64,000 bases of DNA from Clostridium sp. Marseille-P299 (lineage in GTDB: Bacteria > Bacillota > Clostridia > Lachnospirales > Lachnospiraceae): positions 870,501-934,500 of the forward strand of contig NZ_FJVE01000006.1 in assembly GCF_900078195.1 (NCBI RefSeq), in the 5' to 3' direction. Below are positions 54,292-63,852 of the stretch, in pieces. Below the pieces are notes generated by a model. It worked only from the letters and a program-made list of their open reading frames with translations, made no database searches and was not told the DNA's origin. Each line of letters begins with the position of its first letter. The stretch's first letter is position 1. The translations under genes were made by a program, and so were the position numbers.

Positions 54292-55908
54292 TTATTCTGT
54301 ATAGTAAATTGTTGACATGTCTTGTACGTAAACTGGATAAAATTTATATCCGCTTAATTTTTTATTAATCGCAACTTTTAGCGTTGGATCTTGTAGATAT
54401 ACAGACGCTGCGTCTTCTGCTAAAATTCTTTGAAGTTCTTTATAGTTTGCGATTTTTTCATTTTCATCTGTTGTCGCAATGGCTTTAGTAAGTACTTCAT
54501 CGAATTTTGAATTTTTATAATTTACAAAGTTATTACGTGCATCGGAGCGATAACGATTTAAGACATCACTTGGAGCTAAATCGGCATCTAATCCAATAAG
54601 GGTTGCTTCATAATCTCTAGCAGTGTAAACATCAGATAACCAACTAGCCCATTCAACCAATTGAATATTTGCTGTAATACCTACTTGCTTTAATTGTTCT
54701 ACAATTACTTGTGTCGTATCTACATGGAAATCATAGTTTGATGGCACCTTTATCGTAAATGAAAAACCATCTGGATATCCCGCTTGTGCTAATAATTCCT
54801 TTGCTTTTTCCACATCATATGGATACATATCCACTAATGTCTCATCATAATATTTCTGGAAGGCTGGGAGCATATTACTTCCGATTGCAACTCCGTCTCC
54901 GCCACCAACCATATCAATGATGTATTGTCTATCAATTGCATAACATAATGCTTTTCTTACTAATTCATTATTAAATGGTTCCACATCATTATTTAAAAAT
55001 AACGCCTGCACCAAATTCATACTACCAACAGCAACATTATAATCGTCTGGTAACTGCGCTGCCTGCTCTTCTGTTAATCTAGCAAAAATATCAATGGAAC
55101 CTGCCATCAATTCTAAGAAAGCAGCATCAATACTTGCTGATATTTTAAATGTTACTTGATCTAAATAAGGAACACCTTCAATATAGTAATCCTCATTCTT
55201 TTCCATAACTAAATTTTGCATTGGCGCATAAGAAACAAACTTAAAAGGGCCTGTTCCAATTGGATGATTTGCTTGATCGTCATAATCCTTCGGAATGATG
55301 CTGCAGGTTAAGTATCCAATCAATTCTGTATTAGGCTCACTTAAGTGAATCTGAATCGCATCTTTACCGTCGCTAGTTGTAATTTCATCTATCGAATCAA
55401 TAATAGAAAGCGCCGATTCCACCTTGACCTCCGGATCGGATGTGTCAAGTAAACCAGCGCTGCGTTTTAATGAGTATATAATATCTTCTGCTGTAACAAG
55501 TGATCCATCATGAAATTTTACACCTTCTCTTAGTGTAAAGGTATAAATAGTTCCATCCTCATTCATTTCATAATCACTTGCAACTGCAGGAACTAAATTA
55601 CCATGTTCATCCGGTTTTACTAAACCTTCAAAAATATTATACAGCACTTCTTTAGTTCCCGCCGCAACTGCTTTATGTGGGTCAAGACTATCCAAATCCT
55701 GTGGTATTCCTACAATTATTGAGCCTCCATACACCGGTTCTTTACTTACTGTCTGGTTATCATCCTCTGTCTGCCCGGCTCCCGAAGTAATATCATCCGT
55801 TGGTGTCTTATTATTATCTCCTTCCTTCATACCGCCACTACATCCGTAGAGTGCAATTGATGATAAGAGTAATAACAAGAGAAGAAGGGTTCGTTTCACA
55901 TTCTTCAT
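54292..55908 (-). CDS. Family-5 extracellular solute-binding lipoprotein
   Basis: 538 residues. Lipoprotein signal MKNVKRTLLLLLLLLSSIALYGC with a Cys at about 23, then a Gly/Thr-rich linker and a family-5 binding domain (DLDSLDPHKAVAAGTKEVLYNIFEGLV, YTFTLREGVKFHDGSLVTAEDIIYSLKR, GTGPFKFV, RKALCYAIDRQYI). The family binds di- and oligopeptides, nickel, or oligosaccharides; the neighbouring cellobiose phosphorylase makes a cello-oligosaccharide possible but not shown. First gene of the importer operon. Confidence 0.93.
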   Translation of the reverse strand: MKNVKRTLLLLLLLLSSIALYGCSGGMKEGDNNKTPTDDITSGAGQTEDDNQTVSKEPVYGGSIIVGIPQDLDSLDPHKAVAAGTKEVLYNIFEGLVKPDEHGNLVPAVASDYEMNEDGTIYTFTLREGVKFHDGSLVTAEDIIYSLKRSAGLLDTSDPEVKVESALSIIDSIDEITTSDGKDAIQIHLSEPNTELIGYLTCSIIPKDYDDQANHPIGTGPFKFVSYAPMQNLVMEKNEDYYIEGVPYLDQVTFKISASIDAAFLELMAGSIDIFARLTEEQAAQLPDDYNVAVGSMNLVQALFLNNDVEPFNNELVRKALCYAIDRQYIIDMVGGGDGVAIGSNMLPAFQKYYDETLVDMYPYDVEKAKELLAQAGYPDGFSFTIKVPSNYDFHVDTTQVIVEQLKQVGITANIQLVEWASWLSDVYTARDYEATLIGLDADLAPSDVLNRYRSDARNNFVNYKNSKFDEVLTKAIATTDENEKIANYKELQRILAEDAASVYLQDPTLKVAINKKLSGYKFYPVYVQDMSTIYYTE

Positions 55909-56145
55909 AAAATACCTCCAAATTGATATATTCTCTCATTATTATTCAATTGTTTTGCTAAATTATACTTAGCATAACAATAATATACTCAAATTATCGA
56001 TGATGCAAGTATTTTTTTCTAATTCTTATTCTCAAATTAAGCAAATTAAGTTTTAAATCCATGTTTAATTTTCTATTTACCCTAATATAAGAGTCAAACT
56101 CTTTAAAAATCACCTACGAAAGGGGGTATCTCAACTTAATATAAC

Positions 56146-56191
56146 AAAAAAGTATCAGCAAAACATTAATATCTTAATGCTTTGTGACACT
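56146..56191 (-). terminator. Terminator of the cellobiose phosphorylase gene
   Basis: 56151-56169 (AGTATCAGCAAAACATTAA) and 56174-56191 pair, followed on the minus strand by T6. It ends the gene before the importer operon. The rest of the 55909-56232 gap shows nothing. Confidence 0.75.
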
Positions 56192-56232
56192 CTTTTGTTA
56201 AAAGGAAGGTTTGAAAAGAAAGTATTTATTAG

Positions 56233-58728
56233 TTAGCCCATAATCACTAGTATGTTATGTGCCTCACTATCACCAAATACAGGTACAATATTACCTGATA
56301 TCTCCTCACCATCTACAACCAATTTAGCAACACCAGTTGATACATGCTTCGGATTTTGTATCTCAATATGTAGCGTATCGCCACGGAACTCACGAATTAC
56401 TTTATAACCATCCCAATCTTTTGGAATGGACGGGTCTATCATCAATCCATCATACTCTGGTTTAATACCTAGAATATATTGTGAAATAGCTACAAAGTTC
56501 CAAGATGCTGTTCCTGTTAACCATGAATTTTTGGCCTCTCCAAAGCGTCTTGCATCCTTGCCTGCCACCATCTGTGCATAAACATATGGTTCTAAACGGT
56601 GAACCTCTGAGAATTCTTCGGTATAAGCAGGTGCAATTCTTGTATAATAATCAAATGCCTTATCTCCTCTTCCAACCAATGCTTCTGCACACATAATCCA
56701 TGCATTATTATGACAGAAAATACCCGCATTTTCTTTATATCCTGCTGGATAAGTCGATATCTCACCATACTCTACATAGTATCTAGTAAATGCTGGATTG
56801 TTCAGTACTAATCCATATTTTGTTCCAAGGAATTTCTCTACCGAGTCAAGTGCCTTAATTGCTTTCCCATCCTCTAAACCACACTTGCCCATTACACAGA
56901 AACCTTGAGATTCTATGAAAATTTTTCCTTCTTCACATTCATTACTACCAATTTTTTTACCAAAGTCATCATAAGCTCTTAAGAACCACTCACCATCATA
57001 ACCATGTTCCATAATGATATCACGCATTTTTTCAACTTCGTGATACGCACGTTTTGATTCTTCAAGGTTATCCGCTTTTTCCATGAGCTTAGCATACTCT
57101 TCCCCTATATATACAAACATTCCTGCGATCATAACAGATTCTGCAACTTTTCCATCTTTACTAGTAGTTGTCTGGAAGGACTCACCTGGCTCCATAGAAA
57201 AACAATTTAAATTCAAGCAATCATTCCAGTCAGCTCTACCAATGAGTGGAAGACCATGAGGTCCAACATTATTAATAACATGATCAAAGGAACGTTTCAA
57301 GTGATCAGACAATGGCCTCGCTAATTCTTCCTTATTATCATATGGAGTATTCACATCTAAAATACTATAATCTCCCGTTTCTTTTATGTAAGCTACTACT
57401 GCTAAAATAAGCCACAATGGATCATCATTAAAGTTACCACCAATTTCGTCATTTCCTTTCTTGGTTAACGGTTGATATTGATGATATGCTCCACCATCTA
57501 GTAATTGTGTTGAAGCTAAATCAATAATTCTCTCCCTTGCGCGGTCTGGAATCTGGTGAACAAATCCAAGTAAATCCTGGTTGGAATCACGAAATCCCAT
57601 ACCTCTTCCAATACCAGACTCAAAATAAGATGCACTTCTTGATAAGTTAAATGTCACCATACATTGATATTGATTCCATATGTTAACCATCCGATTTAAC
57701 TTTTCGTCATTAGAAAATATCGTATATTTTGATAATAATTGATTCCAATACTCCGCTAGTTCATTAAATGCTTGATCCACCGCATCCACTGTTGCAAATT
57801 TCTGTATCATTTCTTCTGCTTTTTTCTTATTAATAATATTCGTTCCATTCGGTGCTTTCGCTGATAATAAAAGCCCCTCCTCATTTACGTCACCCAGTTG
57901 ATACTCCCACTTTTCATTTTGCTCATTCTCAACATAACCAAGAACAAAAACAAGCTCTCTCTTTTCGCCAGGTTCAAGTGTAATGTCTATGCTATGAGAA
58001 GCGATTGGTGACCAACCATCTGCTACCGAATTATTGGATGCTCCAGCCATAACCGCTTGTGGATTCTCAAATCCGTTGTAAGTTCCAATAAAACTCTCGC
58101 GATCTGAATCAAAACCACTAATTGGAGCATTAACAGAAAAGAAAGCGTAATGATTACGACGTTCCTTATACTCTGTTTTATGATAAATTACAGAACCTTT
58201 GATTTCTACTTCCCCTGTGTTAAAATTTCTTTGAAAATTAGTAGAATCATCTTGTGCATTCCATAAACACCATTCTATAAAAGAAAATAATTTAACTGTC
58301 TTTGATTCATTCCCTACATTCGTAACCGTTACTTTATGTACTTCGCCATTATAATTATTTGGAACAAAAAACAATACATTCGTTTCAATCCCGTTTCTTC
58401 TTCCTTTAATGTTAGTATATCCCATACCATGGCGGCATTCATAAGACTCTAACTCTTTTTTTGCTGGCGCCCATCCAGGAGACCAAACATCACCATTATC
58501 ATATAAGTAATAATAACGACCACCACCTAAATCAAGTGGTACATTATTATAACGAAATCTCGTAATCCTGCGTAGCTTAGCATCCTTATAAAAACTATAG
58601 CCACCAGCCGTATTAGAAATTAATGAAAAAAATTCCTGCGAACCAAGGTAGTTAATCCATGGATACGGTGTATGCGGTGTTGTAATGACATATTCCTTAT
58701 TTACATCATCAAAATAACCGAATTTCAT
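56233..58728 (-). CDS. cbp: Cellobiose phosphorylase (GH94)
   Basis: 831 residues. [20 protein letters not shown] and [20 protein letters not shown] open the protein; [37 protein letters not shown] (DWND at 500-503, holding the presumed catalytic general acid) and [24 protein letters not shown] follow. All match cellobiose phosphorylases closely, as opposed to longer cellodextrin or cyclic-glucan enzymes. It converts cellobiose and phosphate to glucose-1-phosphate and glucose in the cytoplasm, saving ATP. AGGAGAAACG precedes the ATG. Twin palindromes lie 150-205 bp upstream. Confidence 0.95.
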   Translation of the reverse strand: MKFGYFDDVNKEYVITTPHTPYPWINYLGSQEFFSLISNTAGGYSFYKDAKLRRITRFRYNNVPLDLGGGRYYYLYDNGDVWSPGWAPAKKELESYECRHGMGYTNIKGRRNGIETNVLFFVPNNYNGEVHKVTVTNVGNESKTVKLFSFIEWCLWNAQDDSTNFQRNFNTGEVEIKGSVIYHKTEYKERRNHYAFFSVNAPISGFDSDRESFIGTYNGFENPQAVMAGASNNSVADGWSPIASHSIDITLEPGEKRELVFVLGYVENEQNEKWEYQLGDVNEEGLLLSAKAPNGTNIINKKKAEEMIQKFATVDAVDQAFNELAEYWNQLLSKYTIFSNDEKLNRMVNIWNQYQCMVTFNLSRSASYFESGIGRGMGFRDSNQDLLGFVHQIPDRARERIIDLASTQLLDGGAYHQYQPLTKKGNDEIGGNFNDDPLWLILAVVAYIKETGDYSILDVNTPYDNKEELARPLSDHLKRSFDHVINNVGPHGLPLIGRADWNDCLNLNCFSMEPGESFQTTTSKDGKVAESVMIAGMFVYIGEEYAKLMEKADNLEESKRAYHEVEKMRDIIMEHGYDGEWFLRAYDDFGKKIGSNECEEGKIFIESQGFCVMGKCGLEDGKAIKALDSVEKFLGTKYGLVLNNPAFTRYYVEYGEISTYPAGYKENAGIFCHNNAWIMCAEALVGRGDKAFDYYTRIAPAYTEEFSEVHRLEPYVYAQMVAGKDARRFGEAKNSWLTGTASWNFVAISQYILGIKPEYDGLMIDPSIPKDWDGYKVIREFRGDTLHIEIQNPKHVSTGVAKLVVDGEEISGNIVPVFGDSEAHNILVIMG

Positions 58729-58877
58729 GTCGTTTCTCCTTTATTGAATTGATAGGGAACTCCCTTACTAAAAGTAACTGTTTTATATTCCCATTATATA
58801 CCATATTTTTCATGTAAACAATTGAAGTAATCCACAAATTCTAGAGTTAAACCTTGTGAAAATTACACGAATTTTTA

Positions 58878-58935
58878 ACGAAAACTTTCGTATTTTTTAA
58901 TATTAGTTAATATTTATCATACGAAAATTTTTCGT
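58878..58935. promoter_or_regulatory. Twin palindromes upstream of the cellobiose phosphorylase gene
   Basis: ACGAAAACTTTCGT (58878-58891) and ACGAAAATTTTTCGT (58921-58935) are both palindromic about their centres, which lie about 43 bp (near four helical turns) apart. The two sites plus flanks also form an inverted repeat (58875-58893 with 58919-58938). Arrangement and place suggest operators for a regulator of cbp, possibly with DNA looping. The remaining part of the 58729-59357 gap is AT-rich and holds only the divergent promoter at 59184. Confidence 0.55.
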
Positions 58936-59183
58936 TAATCTAAATTTCAATTTCACAATTTGCAAACTTATCTATGAAATAATTCCACCTTATCTATGTA
59001 ATATTGTAATTTCAACGCATTTATTTATTTTCATTATTAATCACTTCACATTTTGTGATTTTATATCTTATTGAATGCATATTATCAAAGTTTCTATTTT
59101 ATAAAGAATTATGATATACGTGTTTCTGTCATATTTTGTCGAAAATATTCGCATTATATACAACCTGTTTTCTTAATATTGCT

Positions 59184-59212
59184 TTGACATATCAAATTAT
59201 GTAACTTATAAT
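59184..59212 (+). promoter_or_regulatory. Consensus promoter of the 570-residue anchored protein gene
   Basis: TTGACA (59184-59189) and TATAAT (59207-59212) with a 17-bp spacer, both perfect. AAAGGAG stands at 59342-59348 before the start at 59358. Confidence 0.85.
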
Positions 59213-59357
59213 CATAGTTGTATATTATAAACAAATTTTACCACCTTTGATATGGACTATATTTTTATTCATAGTTTTATTTTTCTTATAAAACACATAT
59301 GATACTAAAATACTTCTCATTTATAAGGGGTAAAGTTTTTAAAAAGGAGTAGAGAGT

Positions 59358-61070
59358 ATGTCACAAAATGATGAGCAAAATAGCTCAAACATTAATAAGG
59401 GTCCAAATGAAAACACATCAACAAATGATTCTTCAAACCTAGGTGAAACTACAAATTTAGATGCAAGTAGAATTGATTTTACTACGGATGGCATAAGCCA
59501 ATCAGAAAGTACAAATAATGCTTCATCAAATCCGGAATCTTCAACTATTATTGAAGAAATTGAAACCAAACGAAAGAAGAGTAAAAAAGTAAAACTTGGT
59601 ATATTCGCTGCAGTTGCTTGTCTATTAATTATTATTGGTGCATTCTCAGTACCTGCAATTCGAAGTGTCTTTAGTTTTTCAACCAAAAATCCCAACGAAT
59701 ATTTAAAATCAGTCTTAAGCGTGGAAACTAACAAACTATCCACTTATCTTAAAAGTAACACTGAAAAGCAATTAAAAGCTAGAGCAGATGGCACTTCTTT
59801 TGATATGAATTTAAAATTAACACTAGGAGATTATGCAAAACAATTTTTAGCCAATGATACCATTGATTTAGACAATTTAAATGCTTTTATGAAAATAAAT
59901 ATGAAGGGTAATGAAGTAAGTACCACAGCTAAATTTAGCTTAAATGGAATTGATTTATTCTCTTATCTTATGTCCATGAGTCTAGATCAACAAGTTATGT
60001 ATATGCAAATCCCCGAATTATCAAGTGCATACCTGAAAACAAATTTAGTACAAATGTCCCAAGAGGTATATAGCTACGATTACCTAAATAAGGTCACAGC
60101 TTTTCAAAATACATTAACACCTGATACCATTGAAAAGCTATCAAAGAACTATATCAACGTTATCTTAGATACTCTTGATGACGTCTCATTAGAAAAAGAC
60201 GTAAAAGTAAATGTAAATGTTTTAGATGCTACCTATGATAAATTATCTGTTTCATTAAGTGAGCAAGATATGATTGATATTCAAATAGCAATCCTTAAAC
60301 AAGCCCTTAATGACAAAGAATCTCTTAATATTATCGATCAACTGTTTCAATTATCTGAACAGTCTGCACCGACAAAAGAAGATATTCAAACAAATATTGA
60401 TGAATTAGAAGCATCTCGTGAGACAGCAAGTCAAGAAGAAATCGTTAATTTTAGTATCTATGTAGATAATAAATCCTTAAAAGGTATTGAAATTAATGCA
60501 ACCGATGACAACGCTACTAAAATTTCATTTTTTACAGCCAAAAAAGCTGACTCCAACAGTTTAATTTTTAAAGTATCAAATAATGATACCGAATATGTAT
60601 CTGTATTAGGTAAATGGGACTCCACTTCAACTGGTGAAACTGGAACAATTGATATAAAAGCGATTACTGACGACTATAGTGAGACCACTACTTCTATTAA
60701 CATATCCTTTCAGGATATAAAAGTTGTAAATAAAGAAATAGGTACAGTGAACGGCACATTATTAATATCTTCAGATTCATTTGCAGGAATTTCACTAGCA
60801 TGTTCCTTACAAGGAAGCGATAAAACCCAGAACATTACCTTAGCAGTAAACACAATGGGTATGGAATTAGGAACTCTTAGTATCGATTATACACAAACTG
60901 AATTTAATGAAATAATTTACCCTGCTGCTGATGCAGAGGTTTATGATATGGAAACTGATATGGAAACCTACATTAGTAATTCAAATCTATTCGGTTTTCT
61001 TTATGATCTAAGTGAAAAACTTAATATTGATCTTACCTCACTATTAATGGGCTCTGAAGATATTTGGTAA
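59358..61070 (+). CDS. Membrane-anchored extracytoplasmic protein of unknown function
   Basis: 570 residues. N-terminal 70 residues are low-complexity, rich in Asn, Ser, Thr, Asp and Glu (NDEQNSSNINKGPNENTSTN) and lie in the cytoplasm; a basic cluster (KRKKSKKVK) and one membrane span (about 78-98) follow, then an extracellular region of about 470 residues with beta-rich segments (MNLKLTLGDYAKQFLAND; AFMKINMKGNEVSTTAKFSLNG). The start has AAAGGAG 10 bases upstream. No enzyme motif or wall anchor is visible. Similar architectures occur in Lachnospiraceae, but I cannot name the family. Confidence 0.7.
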   Translation: MSQNDEQNSSNINKGPNENTSTNDSSNLGETTNLDASRIDFTTDGISQSESTNNASSNPESSTIIEEIETKRKKSKKVKLGIFAAVACLLIIIGAFSVPAIRSVFSFSTKNPNEYLKSVLSVETNKLSTYLKSNTEKQLKARADGTSFDMNLKLTLGDYAKQFLANDTIDLDNLNAFMKINMKGNEVSTTAKFSLNGIDLFSYLMSMSLDQQVMYMQIPELSSAYLKTNLVQMSQEVYSYDYLNKVTAFQNTLTPDTIEKLSKNYINVILDTLDDVSLEKDVKVNVNVLDATYDKLSVSLSEQDMIDIQIAILKQALNDKESLNIIDQLFQLSEQSAPTKEDIQTNIDELEASRETASQEEIVNFSIYVDNKSLKGIEINATDDNATKISFFTAKKADSNSLIFKVSNNDTEYVSVLGKWDSTSTGETGTIDIKAITDDYSETTTSINISFQDIKVVNKEIGTVNGTLLISSDSFAGISLACSLQGSDKTQNITLAVNTMGMELGTLSIDYTQTEFNEIIYPAADAEVYDMETDMETYISNSNLFGFLYDLSEKLNIDLTSLLMGSEDIW

Positions 61071-61197
61071 TTTATGTATGTATTAACCAAAAACTTATTA
61101 TTCCATGACAGTTTCTTATTTAATATCACGAAAAAGGATTTTTTTTGTAAATACTATTTAACTTTTAATATACTTATAGTATAATGTCATTATAAAC

Positions 61198-61212
61198 AAA
61201 GGCGTTTCTTAG
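61198..61212. terminator. Left half of a second terminator stem split by an IS
   Basis: AAAGGCGTTTCTTAG (61198-61212) pairs over 15 positions (two wobbles) with CTAAGAAGTGCCTTT (62763-62777) beyond the IS. Removing the IS and one TAG gives a stem with loop AAAT and a T8 tail. Confidence 0.85.
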
Positions 61213-61216
61213 TGAG

Positions 61217-61266
61217 CCGACCCCCAAAAGTTAGACCAAAAATCTAACGATTGGGAGGTCGGTTTT
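61217..61266 (+). terminator. Terminator formed by the IS left end, containing the orfA ribosome site
   Basis: CCGACCCCC (about 61218-61226) can pair with GGGAGGTCGG (about 61253-61262), with inner arms GTTAGA and TCTAAC, followed by T6 and then the orfA ATG at 61270. The GGGAGG of orfA is in the right arm. External transcripts would be stopped or have the ribosome site masked. Confidence 0.65.
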
Positions 61267-61269
61267 TTC

Positions 61270-61851
61270 ATGGCAAAATATAGCTTTGAATTTAAGAAAA
61301 AAATAGTTGAAGACTATTTAGGTGGAAAAGGAGGTCGCAATTATTTAGCAACCAAATATAATGTACCAGCAAGTAGCAACATCAAAAAATGGGTTGATCT
61401 ATATCGAGCTCATGGAGATGAAGGTTTACTTTGTTCAAGACAAAATGAAAAATATACTTTTGAATACAAACTTCATGTGGTAGAGTTATATCTATCGAGT
61501 GAGGTTTCATATCAGGAATTAGCAGTTCAAGAAAAAATCAATAATCCTGCTCAAATATGTAAATGGGTAAATGATTTCAGAATCGCTGGACCTGATGCAT
61601 TGAGACCTAAAAAGAAAGGTCGAAAGAAAACATTGAATTCAAATAATAAGAACACGAACATAAAAGCCATATCAGATGCTACTTCTGTGGATACTAGTAT
61701 AGATCATGTAAAAGAACTTGAAGATGAATTATTAAAGTTAAGAATAGAGAATGCCTATTTAAAAGAATTGAGGAGGCTGCGATTAGAGGAGGAAGCTCTT
61801 CTGAAAAAACAGCGAGAATTATCCACAGCCTCCGAAGAGACTTCAAACTAA
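61270..61851 (+). CDS. IS3-family OrfA (DNA-binding)
   Basis: 193 residues. Two HTH modules (KKKIVEDYLGGKGGRNYLATKY with KWVDLYRAHGDEGL; LHVVELYLSSEVSYQELAV with KWVNDFRIAGPDAL), a basic linker, and a leucine-zipper end (ELEDELLKLRIENAYLKELRRL). The slippery run A6 (61804-61809), preceded by GAGGAGG about 11 bases upstream, is the likely site where ribosomes shift by -1 into the OrfB frame. Confidence 0.9.
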   Translation: MAKYSFEFKKKIVEDYLGGKGGRNYLATKYNVPASSNIKKWVDLYRAHGDEGLLCSRQNEKYTFEYKLHVVELYLSSEVSYQELAVQEKINNPAQICKWVNDFRIAGPDALRPKKKGRKKTLNSNNKNTNIKAISDATSVDTSIDHVKELEDELLKLRIENAYLKELRRLRLEEEALLKKQRELSTASEETSN

Positions 61852-62693
61852 AAAATATTCTCGCAATTGTTGGTTTTCCTAAAGCAACCTATATGTACTG
61901 GCAAAAACGTTTTGATAGAGTGAATCCAAATCAAGAATTGGAAGAAAAAATCAAGGAAATCCATTCAATTCATAAAGATTTTGGTTATAGACGTATGCTA
62001 GGAGAACTTCGTAAACAAGGTCGCGTTATAAACAAAAAACGCGTTCAACGAATCATGCAGAAACTATCTCTACAGGTTACTTCTTTTACAAGAAAAAGCC
62101 GAAAATATAGTTCATATAAAGGGAAAATTGGAAAAGTTGCTCCTAATAGATTACGAAGACGTTTTGAAACCAAAATACCACATCAAAAGATTACCACAGA
62201 TACTACAGAGTTCAAATATTATGATACTGATTCTAAAGGCCGTATGATTATTAAAAAATTATATCTAGATCCGTTTATGGATTTATGTAATAGAGAAATT
62301 ATTAGCTATGGTGTATCACCTACACCATCAGCTAAAAACATAATGGATGCACTGAACACCGCAATAGAGATTACATCAGATTGCCCATATCGTAGAACTT
62401 TTCATTCAGACCAAGGATGGGGGTATCAAATGAAGGCATATGTTCATACTTTACAAGAACATCGAATCTTTCAGAGTATGTCCAGAAAAGGAAATTGCCA
62501 TGATAATTCAGTTATGGAAAATTTCTTCGGAATAATGAAACAGGAAATGTATTATGGAGAAGTTTATTACAGTTATGACGAACTTAAAGATGCAATAGAT
62601 CAATATATAGAGTATTATAATAAGCAACGAATAAAAGAGAAACTTGGATGGATGAGCCCTGTTGAATATAGGTTCAAACTCTTAGCCGCATAA
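61807..62693 (+). CDS. IS3-family OrfB (DDE transposase), made by -1 frameshift
   Basis: The OrfB frame is open from the A6 run near 61804 in the -1 frame relative to orfA. The first downstream ATG (61893) gives 266 residues but would omit about 28 residues of family-like sequence (SLRRDFKLKNILAIVGFPKA) encoded before it; fusion by frameshift is therefore more likely than separate initiation. Numbering from that ATG, the DDE residues are Asp103 (ITTDTTEF), Asp173 (TFHSDQGWGYQ) and Glu209 (NSVMENFFGIMKQEM). The catalytic domain is intact. Confidence 0.9.
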
Positions 62694-62762
62694 ATGAAAA
62701 ATGCGAAGCGGAAAATCCACTTCGCAATAAAGTCTAACTTTTAGGGGTCACATCATAGAAAT

Positions 62763-62782
62763 CTAAGAAGTGCCTTTTTTTT
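62763..62782. terminator. Right half of the second split terminator with T8
   Basis: CTAAGAAGTGCCTTT followed by five more T (to 62782). Partner of 61198-61212. Confidence 0.85.
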
Positions 62783-62828
62783 ATTATTGTTTCGTTAGGG
62801 CTTATATCTGTAAAAGGGAGGATCAGAT

Positions 62829-62957
62829 ATGAACTGCTACGACTTTAATAGCTCTCCTTCTTGTGCCACTCTTATCCCATATCGGTGGTACTCATATCTT
62901 ATAATCATAATACGCAAAATAGGCTTTCGTTTTACGAAGGCTTATTTTGTTTTTTAA
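62829..62957 (+). CDS. Possible 42-codon peptide gene
   Basis: ATG at 62829 is preceded by GGGAGGATC (GGGAGG nine bases upstream). The 42-residue product starts MNCYDFNSSPSCATLIPYRW and continues with YSYLIIIIRKIGFRF to the terminator region. The last codons are encoded by a hairpin (62917-62950 region; AAAATAGGCTTTCGT with ACGAAGGCTTATTTT) followed by T6. Good ribosome site and terminator favour a real gene, but composition is unremarkable and no family is recognised; it could equally be a structured RNA. The rest of the 62694-63120 gap shows nothing else. Confidence 0.35.
   Translation: MNCYDFNSSPSCATLIPYRWYSYLIIIIRKIGFRFTKAYFVF
62917..62955 (+). terminator. Terminator at 62.9 kb
   Basis: AAAATAGGCTTTCGT and ACGAAGGCTTATTTT pair around TTT with wobbles and are followed by GTTTTTT. 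It ends whatever plus-strand transcript covers 62829-62957. Confidence 0.7.
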
Positions 62958-63120
62958 TATAAAATAACAGGTTATTTTACATTAATTTTAGAAATAATTT
63001 CTTTTATTAGATGTTGATATGTGCTAAACTATTAGCAGACTTTAAAAGTTCTTTATGTTAATTGAGTATAGATTTTTATGAGGAAGGTATAATTATCCTA
63101 AAACGAAATGAGGGCAATCT

Positions 63121-63837
63121 ATGAAAGAAACACGCTTAGACGACAGTGCTAGTATATATGAACGTCGAAACCCAAAAACAGAAAGACAAAAGCTTAGTGA
63201 AATGAATGGCAAAGAAAAATGGCAATATTACAAGGATTATTATTTAAAAAAGACTATCATGTCGACCATTTTAATTGCATTCGTAGCTTATTTCTTATAC
63301 ACCGTTTTATCTCCAAAACCAGAAACAGTTTTACATGTTGCCTGTGCTAATTATCAATTTTCAGAGGAGCAAATAGAACAACTGGAACAAGGCTTTGGTG
63401 AATACCTTGGAATTAACACCGACAAACAAGACATACTCTTTGACCCAACTTATATTCTTAGTGATTTTGATTACACAAGTACCGAAAAACTTTCTATTTT
63501 AGCCTTTGCGGGAGAATTAGATGTTCTTATAGTACCAGAATCCAAATTTAAAGAGTATGCATTTAGTGGTTCACTTTGGTCATTATCTGATCAATTACCT
63601 ACTGATTTATACAGTGCATTATCTGATAAATTTTATCTTTCACAGCTTCGTCAGGATGAGGAATCTATGGAAGAGGCCACTGGACCATCTTATGTATTTG
63701 GAATCTACTTAGATGACACTGAACTCTTTAAAGGTTATTCTAAAGAAGATCCACCTGTACTAGGAATTGTTTTATCCAGTTCACATAATGAGAACGCCGT
63801 CGAATTTATTCGTTATTTATTCAATATAAATCCATAA
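63121..63837 (+). CDS. Membrane-anchored extracytoplasmic protein of unknown function
   Basis: 238 residues. A charged cytoplasmic N-terminus (about 1-45, with MNGKEKWQYYKDYYLKK) precedes one membrane span (about 47-64), then an extracellular alpha-beta domain (VLHVACANYQFSEEQIEQLEQGFGEYLG, LSILAFAGELDVLIVPESKFKEYA, LWSLSDQLP) that looks like a truncated periplasmic-binding-type domain. KEKWQYYKDYY before the span is a common opening in Lachnospiraceae proteins of this sort. ATGAGGGC precedes the ATG. Function unknown. A copy of the first IS begins 15 bp after the stop. Confidence 0.65.
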   Translation: MKETRLDDSASIYERRNPKTERQKLSEMNGKEKWQYYKDYYLKKTIMSTILIAFVAYFLYTVLSPKPETVLHVACANYQFSEEQIEQLEQGFGEYLGINTDKQDILFDPTYILSDFDYTSTEKLSILAFAGELDVLIVPESKFKEYAFSGSLWSLSDQLPTDLYSALSDKFYLSQLRQDEESMEEATGPSYVFGIYLDDTELFKGYSKEDPPVLGIVLSSSHNENAVEFIRYLFNINP

Positions 63838-63852
63838 AAAACAAGAGGCATT

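Larger units (their letters stand above)
61213..62755 (+). mobile_element. IS3-family insertion sequence, second type, complete (1543 bp)
   Basis: Terminal inverted repeats TGAGCCGACCCCCAAAAGTTAGAC (61213-61236, described in two parts: TGAGCCGACCCC and CAAAAGTTAGAC) and the complement of 62732-62755 match at 20 of 24 positions. TAG on both sides (61210-61212 and 62756-62758) is a 3-bp target duplication. Two overlapping frames encode OrfA and OrfB, unrelated at nucleotide level to the IS at 14817. Intact ends, duplication and full-length frames suggest recent, functional insertion. Confidence 0.92.

Noticed and set aside
59339..59743. 134-residue minus-strand ORF opposite the 570-residue protein
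   Set aside because: Antisense to a low-complexity coding region, with no ribosome site; the plus-strand gene has a consensus promoter and ribosome site.
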